DNA from: Burkholderiales bacterium
Lineage (GTDB): Bacteria; Pseudomonadota; Gammaproteobacteria; Burkholderiales; SG8-41
DNA: 12,599 nucleotides
Reading direction: 5' to 3'
NCBI GenBank assembly: GCA_005800795.1
Contig: SYEN01000142.1
Span: forward strand, 1-12,599
The translations under genes and the position numbers were made by a program. Positions 1 to 7,084 of this stretch are shown here, in pieces; the stretch's first letter is position 1; each line of letters starts with the position of its first letter. The notes below the pieces were generated by a model that was not told the origin of the DNA, did not search any database, and saw nothing but the letters and a program-made list of their open reading frames with translations.

Positions 1-774
1 CGCGCGCTGGCAAAAGCGGTGACCACGCCGGGGCTGGATGTGTTTTCTGTATTCAACGATGTCGGCGTGGCAGTGAAGCGGGCAACCAACAACGCGCAGC
101 AGCCGTGGGTGGCGAGTTCGCCGCTGGAAGGCAAGTTTTTCTTTGCGGGTTCGTCGCCTGACGGGCCGGTGCCCGTGGTACCGCAGCCGGCGATGGTGGC
201 GCTAGCGCCGCAGTCCTCGGGCCAGGTGCGCACGGCCGGCGCCCGTTTGCGCAGCACGCCGCTGACTGTGTCGGCAGATGATGCCAAGGTGATGATCGTC
301 ACGCAGAATTTCTACCGCGCCGGCTGGAACACCCAGGGCCGTGGCGGCCCGCACCAGTACGAAACCCAGGTGCACGGCGGCGGCTTGATGGTGGTCAACC
401 CGGTGCGCGGGCTGATGTGGCAGCGCGGCGGCTCGGGCACGGTGGTGCAAGGCGGGCAAAAAGGCGCCGAGCAATACATACAGTCGCTAAACGACAAACG
501 CTTAGGCGGCTTCGACGACTGGCGCCTGCCGACGCTGGAAGAAGCCATGTCGTTAATGATGCCGCCTGACGGCGGCCAGCCGCTGCAGACCAGCGGCGGT
601 GCCGCCAAAGTACATCTGGCTTCGGCGTTTGAAAGTGCGGGCGCCTTCTTTATCTGGACCAGCGACCAGCAGACTCCGGGGCGCGGCTGGGTGGTGTATT
701 ACACCGAGGGCGCATGCACCACGGAAACGGTGCAATACAACGCTTACGTGCGGGCGGTGCGGTCGTTGAAGTAG
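1..774 (+). CDS. Caspase-like (peptidase C14) protein with C-terminal DUF1566/Lcl-type domain, 5' truncated
   Basis: The gene enters from the left edge in frame 1, and 257 residues are visible before the TAG. The first ~45 residues (ALAKAVTTPGLDVFSVF..., then PWVASSPLEGKFFF) match the usual end of a bacterial caspase-like domain, so the catalytic His/Cys part lies outside the window. A Pro/Ala/Gln-rich linker follows. Then comes a DUF1566-type module of about 140 residues: GLMWQR, a YIQSLND helix, GGFDDWRLPTLEEA, FIWTSDQ and a terminal YVRAVRSL. These are the signature pieces of that domain, which is usually extracytoplasmic and of unknown ligand. A GTG at 19 is only an internal codon, because the frame is open to the edge. 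The end converges on the neighbouring gene with 9 bp between the stops. The domain calls are good; the biological role is unknown. Confidence 0.8.
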   Translation, partial: RALAKAVTTPGLDVFSVFNDVGVAVKRATNNAQQPWVASSPLEGKFFFAGSSPDGPVPVVPQPAMVALAPQSSGQVRTAGARLRSTPLTVSADDAKVMIVTQNFYRAGWNTQGRGGPHQYETQVHGGGLMVVNPVRGLMWQRGGSGTVVQGGQKGAEQYIQSLNDKRLGGFDDWRLPTLEEAMSLMMPPDGGQPLQTSGGAAKVHLASAFESAGAFFIWTSDQQTPGRGWVVYYTEGACTTETVQYNAYVRAVRSLK

Positions 775-783
775 TGCTTGGCC

Positions 784-2514
784 TCAAATCCGGCATACAT
801 CATCCCCACACCCCAAATCGCGATCGGCCTCCACCAGCAATGCCTCAAACGTTTCCGGCACGCGTACTGCCTTGCCGATCACGCGCGGGCTGTAGCCTTG
901 CAGCCAGAAGCTGTTGGTCGGATGTCCGCCGCCGCACACCAGCACGATGAAGTTTTCCGGCTTTGAGGTGATCGGCCACGGGTCTTGTTTCAGGCTTTCG
1001 CGTGTGATCGAATTTGAATCGATCTCGATCCACGCCGTGCCGCCGTTACGTTTAATTTCCGACTGCGGAATGCGTGAGTTTTGATAAAAGAACTCGCGCA
1101 TTTTCGGTTTGGTCCAGCCGAGCTTGGCCATGTTGTTGGCGACCACGCCGGGAATCAAAATCGCGCCCGGCGTGCCTTTTTCGTAGCCGCTCAGGTTGGT
1201 GTAATTCGGCACGCGCATGAATTCGGCAAGGCGATACATGCCTTGCGTGGCGTCTTCTTCGGGCGTTTCTTTTTTCGCGCCACGCCGCCGCGCGTTGGTG
1301 GCGCCGTTGGCGAAAAACACCGACACTGAATTGGTGTCGCGCGCGAAACCGTGGCGTTCCGTGCCATGCGTGGGCCAGCCTTCGGGCAGATTGTCTTCGT
1401 CTTCGGCGAACACCATGTTTACGCCGCGCATGCCGCCATAGTTGGCCATGGCGCCGATGCCGGGCAGTGCGCCGCCGACATTTTGCTGAATCAAGCGCAA
1501 CGCGCGGCCGATGCTCGCCCCGGCGGGGCGCTGCGGGTCGGGGCCGAGACAACCGAAGCCGCTGTTCAGGCGTATCTGTTTCGCAATTGGCCCATTCACC
1601 ACCACCACCGGAAATGCGCTCCCACTGGCGGCCTGCAACTGCTCGGCATTGGTTTCGGGATGCAAAAATGCCTCGACTGCCGCGATCAACACGGGCAAGT
1701 ACTCGGGCCGCCCGCCCGCCATTGCCAGCGATACCGCACAGGTTTCCACCGTAGTGATGCCGCCGCGCGGCGGAAACTTGCCGATCACGTGCGTGCGCGG
1801 CAGCGGCGTGCCGCGCAGGATGCGGTTCACGCGTTCGCGCGTTGCGGGCCACAGCGGCAAGCCATCACCCCAAAAGTTGGTGATGGCGAGATGGTTGGCT
1901 TTTTCAAGGGCGCCTTCATAAGTTTCACTCTCGACCTTGAGCATGGGCGTTTCGCCCGCGCTGGCCTTGGCATGTGCCGATTGCCAGCCCGTGAGCGCGT
2001 CGTAAAACTCCTGCTTGCGACCCTCAAGGCTGGATATATCGCTGCCCGGTAAAAACATGTCGATGGGAAAGGTGATCATCGCGGCGTCGGGCGCGAGGCC
2101 CAAACCGGAAATCGCGTTGGTCATCACGCCCTTGAAATCCGCCCGCGTCAGCGTGACAGTCGGGATGCCGAGGGTTTCGATTCGGGCGGCTGCACGGCCG
2201 CACGCAGTGGCGCAGGACCCTCAAGCCGCGTTGCCAATGATCACCGCATCGACGCCACTGTCCTTCACCATCATCGCGGTTTTCTCTTCGCCGATGAGCG
2301 CGTTGCCCTGCGGGTAGGCGTCGATGGGCAGAATTTCGACGTCCGGAAAGTCTTTTTCAAACAAAGACTTGATCAGCGGCAATGTGCGATACGCCTGCCA
2401 TTGTTCGTTGGTGACAATGCCGATTTTCTTACCCGCAATTGTGTCCAGGCGCGGGGCGTGCGGCTGGGTGATATCCAGCGCGCCGCTGGGGTCGTGGAAT
2501 TCGAGTTGAATCAT
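784..2514 (-). CDS. UGSC-family selenoprotein (in-frame TGA read as selenocysteine)
   Basis: One frame of 576 residues runs from ATG 2514 (GGAGG at 2520-2524, 5 nt spacer) to TGA 784-786, broken only by TGA at codon 98. The residues around it read VIIGNAA-Sec-GSCATACGR, the Sec-Gly-Ser-Cys motif for which the UGSC (seleno)protein family is named. Homology-like sequence continues on both sides without a frame change (upstream GKKIGIVTNEQW and DSGVDAVIIG; downstream ETLGIPTVTLTRADF), so this is recoding and not two genes. Sec98 and Cys101 form a CxxC-like redox pair, and Cys105 is close by. About 380 further residues follow, with GGGHPTNSF preceded by Cys527 and a C-terminal Cys569/Cys574 pair. 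There is no signal peptide, so it is probably cytoplasmic. The substrate is unknown and a thiol or selenol redox role is inferred. A hairpin fitting a bacterial SECIS follows the TGA. The alternative is a nonsense-mutated Cys homologue, which is much less likely given the exact position of the TGA. Confidence 0.9.
2190..2207 (-). promoter_or_regulatory. Candidate bacterial SECIS hairpin
   Basis: In the mRNA, nucleotides 14-31 after the UGA read CUGCGUGCGGCCGUGCAG. They can fold into a 7-bp stem (five Watson-Crick pairs and two G-U pairs) capped by a CGGC tetraloop. The loop starts about 20 nt after the UGA and carries GG, which agrees with the general bacterial SECIS pattern (a small loop with a G among its first bases, roughly 16-37 nt downstream, inside the coding region). 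The fold was worked out by eye with no energy calculation, and the high GC content makes chance hairpins common. Confidence 0.5.
2221..2223 (-). other. Recoded TGA, selenocysteine-98 codon
   Basis: The minus-strand codons are GCG GCT TGA GGG TCC TGC, giving Ala-Ala-Sec-Gly-Ser-Cys. The stop triplet falls at the first position of the UGSC motif, where homologues are known to carry Sec or Cys. The frame is open for 97 codons before it and 478 after it. Confidence 0.88.
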
Positions 2515-2519
2515 GGAAT

Positions 2520-2524
2520 CCTCC
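2520..2524 (-). promoter_or_regulatory. Shine-Dalgarno of the UGSC selenoprotein gene
   Basis: A perfect GGAGG lies 5 nt before ATG 2514 on the minus strand. It selects this start over a candidate 18 codons upstream (2568), which has no comparable site and would run into the inverted repeat at 2544-2574. Confidence 0.75.
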
Positions 2525-2543
2525 AGATTGGTTGACGATTCAT

Positions 2544-2574
2544 CGTAGCACGCAAGTTGCCGCCGCATGCTACG
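2544..2574. promoter_or_regulatory. Inverted repeat in the divergent promoter region (possible operator)
   Basis: CGTAGCACGC (2544-2553) and GCATGCTACG (2565-2574) are reverse complements at 9 of 10 positions, separated by 11 nt. The repeat sits in the 68-bp gap between the divergent selenoprotein and acyl-CoA dehydrogenase genes and ends 8 bp before the ATG at 2583. That position suits an operator acting on both genes. It could instead be a 5'-leader hairpin. No regulator gene is adjacent. Confidence 0.4.
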
Positions 2575-2582
2575 CTTTGCAC

Positions 2583-3767
2583 ATGGAACATCTGCTCACC
2601 GACACGCAACGCGCCTGGCGCGACAAGGCGCGAGACTTCGCCGAAGCCGAAATCCACCCGCGTTCGCTCGCTCGCGACCAGATCGCCGCGCCCGCTGAGA
2701 CCTTCGACTGGGACTTAATCCGCAAGGGTTCAGCGCTTGGTATCCGCACCGCCGCCGTGCCTCGCGAATACGGCGGCCACGGCATCGACTTCACCACACA
2801 GGCGCTGATGATCGCGGAGATGGCACGTGCCGACAGCGCAATGGCCAAAACCTTCAGCCAGAGTTGGAAGTGGAGCCATTTGATTGTCGATCACGGCAAT
2901 GCGGAACAAAAGCGGCGTTACTTTGATGCGTTTGTCGCCGACGATGAATTCGTGATGGGCGGCGGCATCACCGAGCCCAATGCGGGTTCGGACAACCGCA
3001 TGCCGCCGCCGGACGACCCCAGGGCGGGCCTGCAGTTATCCGCCAGGCTCGATGGCGATACCTGGATGCTGAATGGATCGAAGTGTTACATCGCCAACGC
3101 CAACATCGGCAAGTTGATTTTTGCCTTCGCGCGTACTGATCCGCATGCGCCGGTGCAGGAGGGCACGACCATTTTCGCCGTGCACAAAGGCGCGCCAGGC
3201 TTGAATGTGGGTAAAGTGTTTAACAAACACGGCTGGCGTTTTTACCAGAACGCGGAGTTGTTTTTCGAGAACGTGCGTGTGGCGGACAGCGACCGGCTTT
3301 CCGCAATCAACGGCACGCACAAGAAGCACGGCGGCAAGAACAGCAAATTCAGCGAAATGGAATACGCCGCCAACGCCGTGGGCATCTGCGACGCCGCCAT
3401 CGACATGGCCACTGCATTGGGACGCGGTACGCAACGCGCAGGCACGCGGTTGAACGAACACCAGTTATTTCAGTTAAAGCTGTCTGAAATGCATATGCAC
3501 ACCGAGGCGTTACGTTCATTCGTGCTGCGCGTGGCGATGGAAGCCGATGCCACCACCCTCATCTCGCACAAGCACAATGCATTTCTGATGAACTTCTCGG
3601 CCGATGCCATGCAGCGTGTGTGTTATCTCAATCTGGATGTACACCGGATAGCGCACAAGGGTGTAATCAACGCGCGTGCGGACAAGCTCGTGCGTGACGC
3701 GATCATTTGGACGCACATCGCAGGGGATTCGGTGACGCGCCTGAAAGCCGTTCAAGCATTGCTTTAA
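2583..3767 (+). CDS. Acyl-CoA dehydrogenase family protein
   Basis: This 394-residue flavoprotein is of standard family length. It should oxidise an acyl-CoA to the 2-enoyl-CoA with FAD. Family marks are the N-terminal helical domain starting with TDTQRAWRDKARDFA, the substrate/FAD-loop motif GGITEPNAGSD (127-137), the beta-domain motif WMLNGSKCYIANA (161-173), and a C-terminal helical domain ending RADKLVRDAIIWTHIAGDSV. At the usual EGT position of MCAD-type enzymes the protein has Ala380-Gly-Asp, so the MCAD catalytic Glu is missing. Glu258 or Glu260 (SEMEYAANAVG) lies where isovaleryl- and long-chain-type enzymes place their base. ATG 2583 is preferred to an upstream TTG (2532), whose use would put the inverted repeat inside the gene. 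No clear Shine-Dalgarno precedes either start. The acyl substrate is not determinable. Confidence 0.88.
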   Translation: MEHLLTDTQRAWRDKARDFAEAEIHPRSLARDQIAAPAETFDWDLIRKGSALGIRTAAVPREYGGHGIDFTTQALMIAEMARADSAMAKTFSQSWKWSHLIVDHGNAEQKRRYFDAFVADDEFVMGGGITEPNAGSDNRMPPPDDPRAGLQLSARLDGDTWMLNGSKCYIANANIGKLIFAFARTDPHAPVQEGTTIFAVHKGAPGLNVGKVFNKHGWRFYQNAELFFENVRVADSDRLSAINGTHKKHGGKNSKFSEMEYAANAVGICDAAIDMATALGRGTQRAGTRLNEHQLFQLKLSEMHMHTEALRSFVLRVAMEADATTLISHKHNAFLMNFSADAMQRVCYLNLDVHRIAHKGVINARADKLVRDAIIWTHIAGDSVTRLKAVQALL

Positions 3768-3770
3768 AAT

Positions 3771-3795
3771 AGTTAATTAAATCAAATACTTACGA
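3771..3795 (+). repeat. AT-rich element, copy 1, with IHF-consensus match
   Basis: The stretch from gttaattaaatca through atacttac, just before the ModA-like gene, recurs with few differences at 9149-9172. Bases 3780-3792 (AATCAAATACTTA) match the IHF consensus WATCAANNNNTTR exactly. It is a strongly AT-rich island in GC-rich surroundings, as expected for a promoter or DNA-bending site. A match to a loose consensus in AT-rich DNA is weak evidence alone; the second copy strengthens it. Confidence 0.4.
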
Positions 3796-3797
3796 TA

Positions 3798-4556
3798 ATG
3801 ACATGCAATGCACTGCTCACGCTGCGCACGTCCAACAGCACTCGCACCGTGCTGGACATGCTGTTGCCCGAATTTGAAAAGGCATCGGGCCACCAGGTCG
3901 AACTCATCCCCGACACGGCGAAGAACTCGCTCGCGCGTATTGAAGCAGGCGAACGCGCGGACGTTGCTGTGCTGCTCGGCAAAAACATCGACAAGCTTGC
4001 CCATCTGCAAATACTCGCGCCTGAAAGCCGCCAACCGTTCTGCCGCAGCAACATCGGAATGGCGGTGCTGAAGGGCGCGAACAAGCCCGACATCAGCACG
4101 GTGGAAGCCTTCAAACGCACGCTGCTCGCATGCCAGACCGTTGCACACACCGAGTTCGGGCCGAGTGGCGCGTATTTTCCGGGGCTGATGGAGCGGCTGG
4201 GCATTGCGCAGCAGATACGCCCCAAGGAAGTCACGCGTCCCGGCGGTTACATCGGCGTGGTGGTCGCAGCGGGCGAGGCGCAGCTGTGCTTTCAGCAAAT
4301 CTGCGAGCTGCTAGCGGTGCCTGGCATCGATGTCATCGGGCCGATTCCCGACGAACTGCAATTTGACTTTGACACGCAAGCAGCGATTTTTGCGGAGTCA
4401 AAACAACTTGCCGCCGCGCGCGAATTGCTCGCGCACTTCGCGCGGCCCGAACACGCGGCAACCTTCAGACAAGCCGGGTTGATTCAGCTGCCATTGGCGC
4501 GCCAGGTCAGTGACTTGCGTGCTGCCGGCGCCGCGCCTATGCTGCAAGCGCGCTAA
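3798..4556 (+). CDS. ModA-like substrate-binding-domain protein without signal peptide
   Basis: This 252-residue protein resembles the extracellular-binding-protein family of ModA (SBP_bac_11). It opens with a beta strand and helix (LRTSNSTRTVLDMLLPEFEK), followed by SGHQVELIPDTAKNSLARI, then GERADVAVLLGKNIDKL, SNIGMAVLKG, and a hinge region with FGPSGAYFPGLMERLGI and GPIPDELQ. Those blocks correspond to the two-lobed oxyanion/solute-binding fold. Unlike true ModA it starts directly at the first strand with no signal sequence or lipobox, so it should be cytoplasmic. No ModB/ModC partner is nearby. It begins 30 bp after the acyl-CoA dehydrogenase stop on the same strand and may be cotranscribed. 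The ATG at 3798 lacks a convincing Shine-Dalgarno. A ligand-sensing or storage role is possible, but its function is unknown. Confidence 0.75.
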   Translation: MTCNALLTLRTSNSTRTVLDMLLPEFEKASGHQVELIPDTAKNSLARIEAGERADVAVLLGKNIDKLAHLQILAPESRQPFCRSNIGMAVLKGANKPDISTVEAFKRTLLACQTVAHTEFGPSGAYFPGLMERLGIAQQIRPKEVTRPGGYIGVVVAAGEAQLCFQQICELLAVPGIDVIGPIPDELQFDFDTQAAIFAESKQLAAARELLAHFARPEHAATFRQAGLIQLPLARQVSDLRAAGAAPMLQAR

Positions 4557-4671
4557 AGCTGTCTTCGGGGTTGTCGCTGAGGCTTTGTCCGGCTTTGGCT
4601 ACTCTCGCTCCTGCAAGCCAGGCCCCGGCAACCGTACTGTGTAATTTAAATCCATCACAAGGAAAATTTTT

Positions 4672-5721
4672 ATGCCCACCCCCCTACGCATCGGCGTCGT
4701 TGGCGCTGGCCGCAATACGCGCCTGCACCACATCCCCAAACTGAGAAAAATCGACGGTGTGGAAATCGCGGCAGTGGTGAACCGCTCGCGTGCTTCTTCG
4801 GAAAAAGCGGCCAAGGAGTTGAACATTGCGCGCGTGCACGATCACTGGCGTGATCTGGTGAGCGACCCCGGCATTGATGCCGTGGTAATCGGCACCTGGC
4901 CGTATTTGCACAGCCCCATCACGCTGGCCGCGCTCGCGGCAGGAAAACATGTGCTGACCGAGGCGCGCCTCGCGATGAACGCCGCCGAAGCGCGGCAGAT
5001 GCTTGCAGCCTCGCGCGCGCGGCCCGATCTGGTGACGCAAGTCGTGCCAGGGCCAACCACGTTTCTGGCGGACGCGATGTTGATGGAATTGCTCGCGCAG
5101 GGTTACATCGGCGAGCTGCAATCGCTGGATTTGCTTGTCTCAACCGGCATGCTGGATCGCGACGCGGCTTTTCACTGGCGCATGAACCGGGATTTCTCGG
5201 GCGTGAACATCATGTCGATGGGCATCTGGTATGAATGCGTTTCGCGCTGGGTCGGCCCGGCGAGAGCGGTGATGGCTCGCACGCGTGTCGCCACACCGTA
5301 CCGCATGGACAAGGAGCACGGCGAGCGGCGCTCGATCGAAGTGCCCGACCATGTGGAAGTGCTGGCGGATCTTGCCAATGGTGCGATCGCACGAATGCAC
5401 TGGAGCTCGGTCGCGGGTTTCATGCCCGGCCCGGAAGTTTGGCTTTATGGCAGCGAAGGCACGCTGCGTTTGGAGCAACTGGAACGCGACAATCTGCGCC
5501 TCACTGGCGCGCGTCGGGGCGACAAGGCGATGGCGGTGATCGAAATTCCCGAGAACAAAAAATACCGCTGGCGCGTGGAGGAAGAATTTGTCGGCGCCAT
5601 CCGAGGGCAGGAACCCGTGCGCCGCACGTCATTTCTGGACGCGGTGAACTATATGGATTTCACCGAGGCCGTGCACATTTCCAGCCGCGAGGGGCGGCGG
5701 GTTTACCTGCCGTTGGGATAA
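4672..5721 (+). CDS. Gfo/Idh/MocA family protein with atypical catalytic residues
   Basis: This 349-residue, full-length member has an N-terminal Rossmann fold (RIGVVGAGRNTRLHHIP, the GxGxxx NAD(P) loop at residues 8-13), the second-strand VVNRSRA, the block VIGTWPYLHSPITLAALAAG, and a C-terminal beta-sheet domain with VWLYGSEGTLRLEQ. Classical members reduce or oxidise sugars and related polyols and use an EKP lysine and a His in a GxHxxD block. Here EKP is Glu97-Ala98-Arg99, and the GIH segment is Gly184-Ile185-Trp186-Tyr187-Glu188. Both catalytic positions are therefore changed, which suggests a different substrate class or a non-classical role; an 'EAR-(L/M)-A' version occurs as a subgroup of the family. 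An AAGGA lies about 9 nt before the ATG. It is 115 bp downstream of the ModA-like gene, so separate transcription is possible. Confidence 0.82.
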   Translation: MPTPLRIGVVGAGRNTRLHHIPKLRKIDGVEIAAVVNRSRASSEKAAKELNIARVHDHWRDLVSDPGIDAVVIGTWPYLHSPITLAALAAGKHVLTEARLAMNAAEARQMLAASRARPDLVTQVVPGPTTFLADAMLMELLAQGYIGELQSLDLLVSTGMLDRDAAFHWRMNRDFSGVNIMSMGIWYECVSRWVGPARAVMARTRVATPYRMDKEHGERRSIEVPDHVEVLADLANGAIARMHWSSVAGFMPGPEVWLYGSEGTLRLEQLERDNLRLTGARRGDKAMAVIEIPENKKYRWRVEEEFVGAIRGQEPVRRTSFLDAVNYMDFTEAVHISSREGRRVYLPLG

Positions 5722-5769
5722 GCGTTTGCGGACGTTGCCGGTCGCTCACCGCAAAGTCACCCGGAAGTG

Positions 5770-5803
5770 CCCTCTCCCTCTCACGAGCGGGAGAGGGAGA
5801 GGG
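5770..5803. terminator. Strong hairpin between convergent genes (bidirectional terminator or small repeat)
   Basis: CCCTCTCCCTCTC (5770-5782) and GAGAGGGAGAGGG (5791-5803) are perfectly complementary (13 bp) around an 8-nt loop. The element lies between two gene ends facing each other (stops at 5721 and 5815), the usual place for a shared terminator. There is no T-run on either strand. Similar CTCTCCC...GGGAGAG hairpins are common dispersed intergenic repeats in proteobacteria, so it may also be a REP-like element. Confidence 0.55.
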
Positions 5804-5814
5804 GGAGCACAGCG

Positions 5815-7026
5815 TTACTTTACCCACCAGTGCATCGCGTCCTGCCCTTCGCCCTGATTGCCATGCGGGCCGCCGCCGCCGCTGCGTAAAAACATTTTGC
5901 GTGCGTAACCCGCCTTGAATTTGCCAGCCAGCGCATCGACGATCCAGTCCATGCCCATCGAGTGGCAATCCATGCGCTGGCCTTGCGCCGGGAACACCGT
6001 GGTCTGGTGATAGGCGTCTTCGTAGACCCACAGTTCCTTCGGCGCTTTGATGCGGTCGTAAAAGTTGTAGACGAGTTCGACTGGGCTTCTGGCGTCGTAT
6101 TCGCCCGTGGTAAGCAGCGTCGGCGCGGTGATGCCGCCCTCCTTTCCTTCGACGGTCATTTTGCTGACGATCTTGTCGAGCTCCTCCTCGCTTTTCGCGC
6201 CGGTGAGATAACCGAACAACTGTTTGTAGCGCGGCGAAAACGTGTCGAGGATGTAGTACTTGTCGAGATACGACGCCCACACGCCGGCGTTGGCCTTGAT
6301 GATCGGATCTCCCATCGCCGCCGCGGCGAGGCCCCAGTGGCAACCCATCGACTGCGAGAACACGGTGATCTTGTCGGCATCGACTTCCTTGCGGCCCGCC
6401 AGCCATTTCGCCACCGCGATCACGGAACGTTCATAGTTGTCGGCGGTGAGTTTATTGCCGCGCAGATTGCTGGTGCCCTGCCCGGGACCATCCATCACCA
6501 GCAAATGCATGCCGCGATCGAGCGCGTGATTGACCTGCGGATCGGGATAAATCTCCTTGGTCATGTCGCAACCCGGTATGAAAATCACGCAAGGCGCTTT
6601 CGGGCGGCCCTTGAGCAGATGGAAGTTGCATTGCAGTTCCATGCCCTCGAACGGAATTTCCACGCGCTCCATCGGGTACGGCGAGAGCTCCATCACCTTT
6701 TCATAGTTGGCGATGCAACGGCCATGCAGGTAACGCTTTTCGTCATTGGTCTCAAGCACCGGGTGCTGCGCAGCGGCGAACTGCGCGGAGGCCTTGTAAT
6801 ACAGCTCGAACGCTGTCATGCGGTGACCGGCGGCTTCTTCCTCTTGCGCCACACGCTCCATGCGCTGCGCGATGCGGCCGACATGCTTGGAAATCTGCGC
6901 ATGGCTTTTCACGCTCGCCGGGAAGTTTCGGCCGTCGGCATCCCAGTGGAACACACGGCCGGTTTCTTTCACCACATAATCAAAAATCCACTGTTGACGG
7001 TCGCGGTCTAAACGGGGGGTACGCAT
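5815..7026 (-). CDS. Alpha/beta hydrolase of the 2,6-dihydroxypseudooxynicotine hydrolase / FrsA-like group
   Basis: This 403-residue enzyme has the layout of the DHPON-hydrolase-like serine hydrolases: a helical N-terminal cap (about 1-115, with the long QRMERVAQEEEAAGHRMTA helix) and then an alpha/beta core (about 120-375). The triad is visible as Ser226 in Ser-Gln-Ser-Met-Gly (a variant of GxSxG with Ser at the first position), Asp311 in GEYDARSP and His340 in EDAYHQTT. The oxyanion segment is MDGPGQGTS (178-186). DHPON hydrolase cleaves a C-C bond in a dihydroxypyridyl diketone, and other members are esterases, so a C-C or ester hydrolase acting on an aromatic or dicarbonyl intermediate is the best inference. 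The Gly-rich tail (SGGGGPHG) is unusual. AAGGAG lies about 10 nt before the ATG. It is last in a three-gene minus-strand set, 81 nt after the receptor gene. Confidence 0.82.
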   Translation of the reverse strand: MRTPRLDRDRQQWIFDYVVKETGRVFHWDADGRNFPASVKSHAQISKHVGRIAQRMERVAQEEEAAGHRMTAFELYYKASAQFAAAQHPVLETNDEKRYLHGRCIANYEKVMELSPYPMERVEIPFEGMELQCNFHLLKGRPKAPCVIFIPGCDMTKEIYPDPQVNHALDRGMHLLVMDGPGQGTSNLRGNKLTADNYERSVIAVAKWLAGRKEVDADKITVFSQSMGCHWGLAAAAMGDPIIKANAGVWASYLDKYYILDTFSPRYKQLFGYLTGAKSEEELDKIVSKMTVEGKEGGITAPTLLTTGEYDARSPVELVYNFYDRIKAPKELWVYEDAYHQTTVFPAQGQRMDCHSMGMDWIVDALAGKFKAGYARKMFLRSGGGGPHGNQGEGQDAMHWWVK

Positions 7027-7084
7027 GGTTCTAATTCTCCTTGGTTGAATTTGCTGTGTTAATTTTTACGGTTATCAACACGTC

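Noticed and set aside
784..786. The final TGA of the selenoprotein gene as a second Sec codon, since the frame runs on to 553
   Set aside because: The continuation (GQALLQRPHRPHV...) has no family-like character and lies antisense to the end of the caspase-like gene. The Cys-rich tail before the TGA looks like a natural C-terminus.
1351..2052. Long plus-strand open frame (about 233 codons) opposite the selenoprotein gene
   Set aside because: It is antisense to a well-supported gene, is rich in Arg/Ala/His as expected for a GC-rich shadow frame, and has no recognisable domain or ribosome site.
4557..4671. Promoter or terminator in the 115-bp gap before the Gfo/Idh/MocA gene
   Set aside because: A TGTGTAATTT stretch near 4638 resembles an extended -10, but no matching -35 or stable hairpin could be found, so nothing was called apart from the AAGGA noted with the gene.
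5962..7011. Long plus-strand open frame (349 codons) opposite the alpha/beta hydrolase
   Set aside because: The hydrolase on the other strand has a full catalytic triad and a Shine-Dalgarno, while the opposite frame has low-complexity composition with no motifs.
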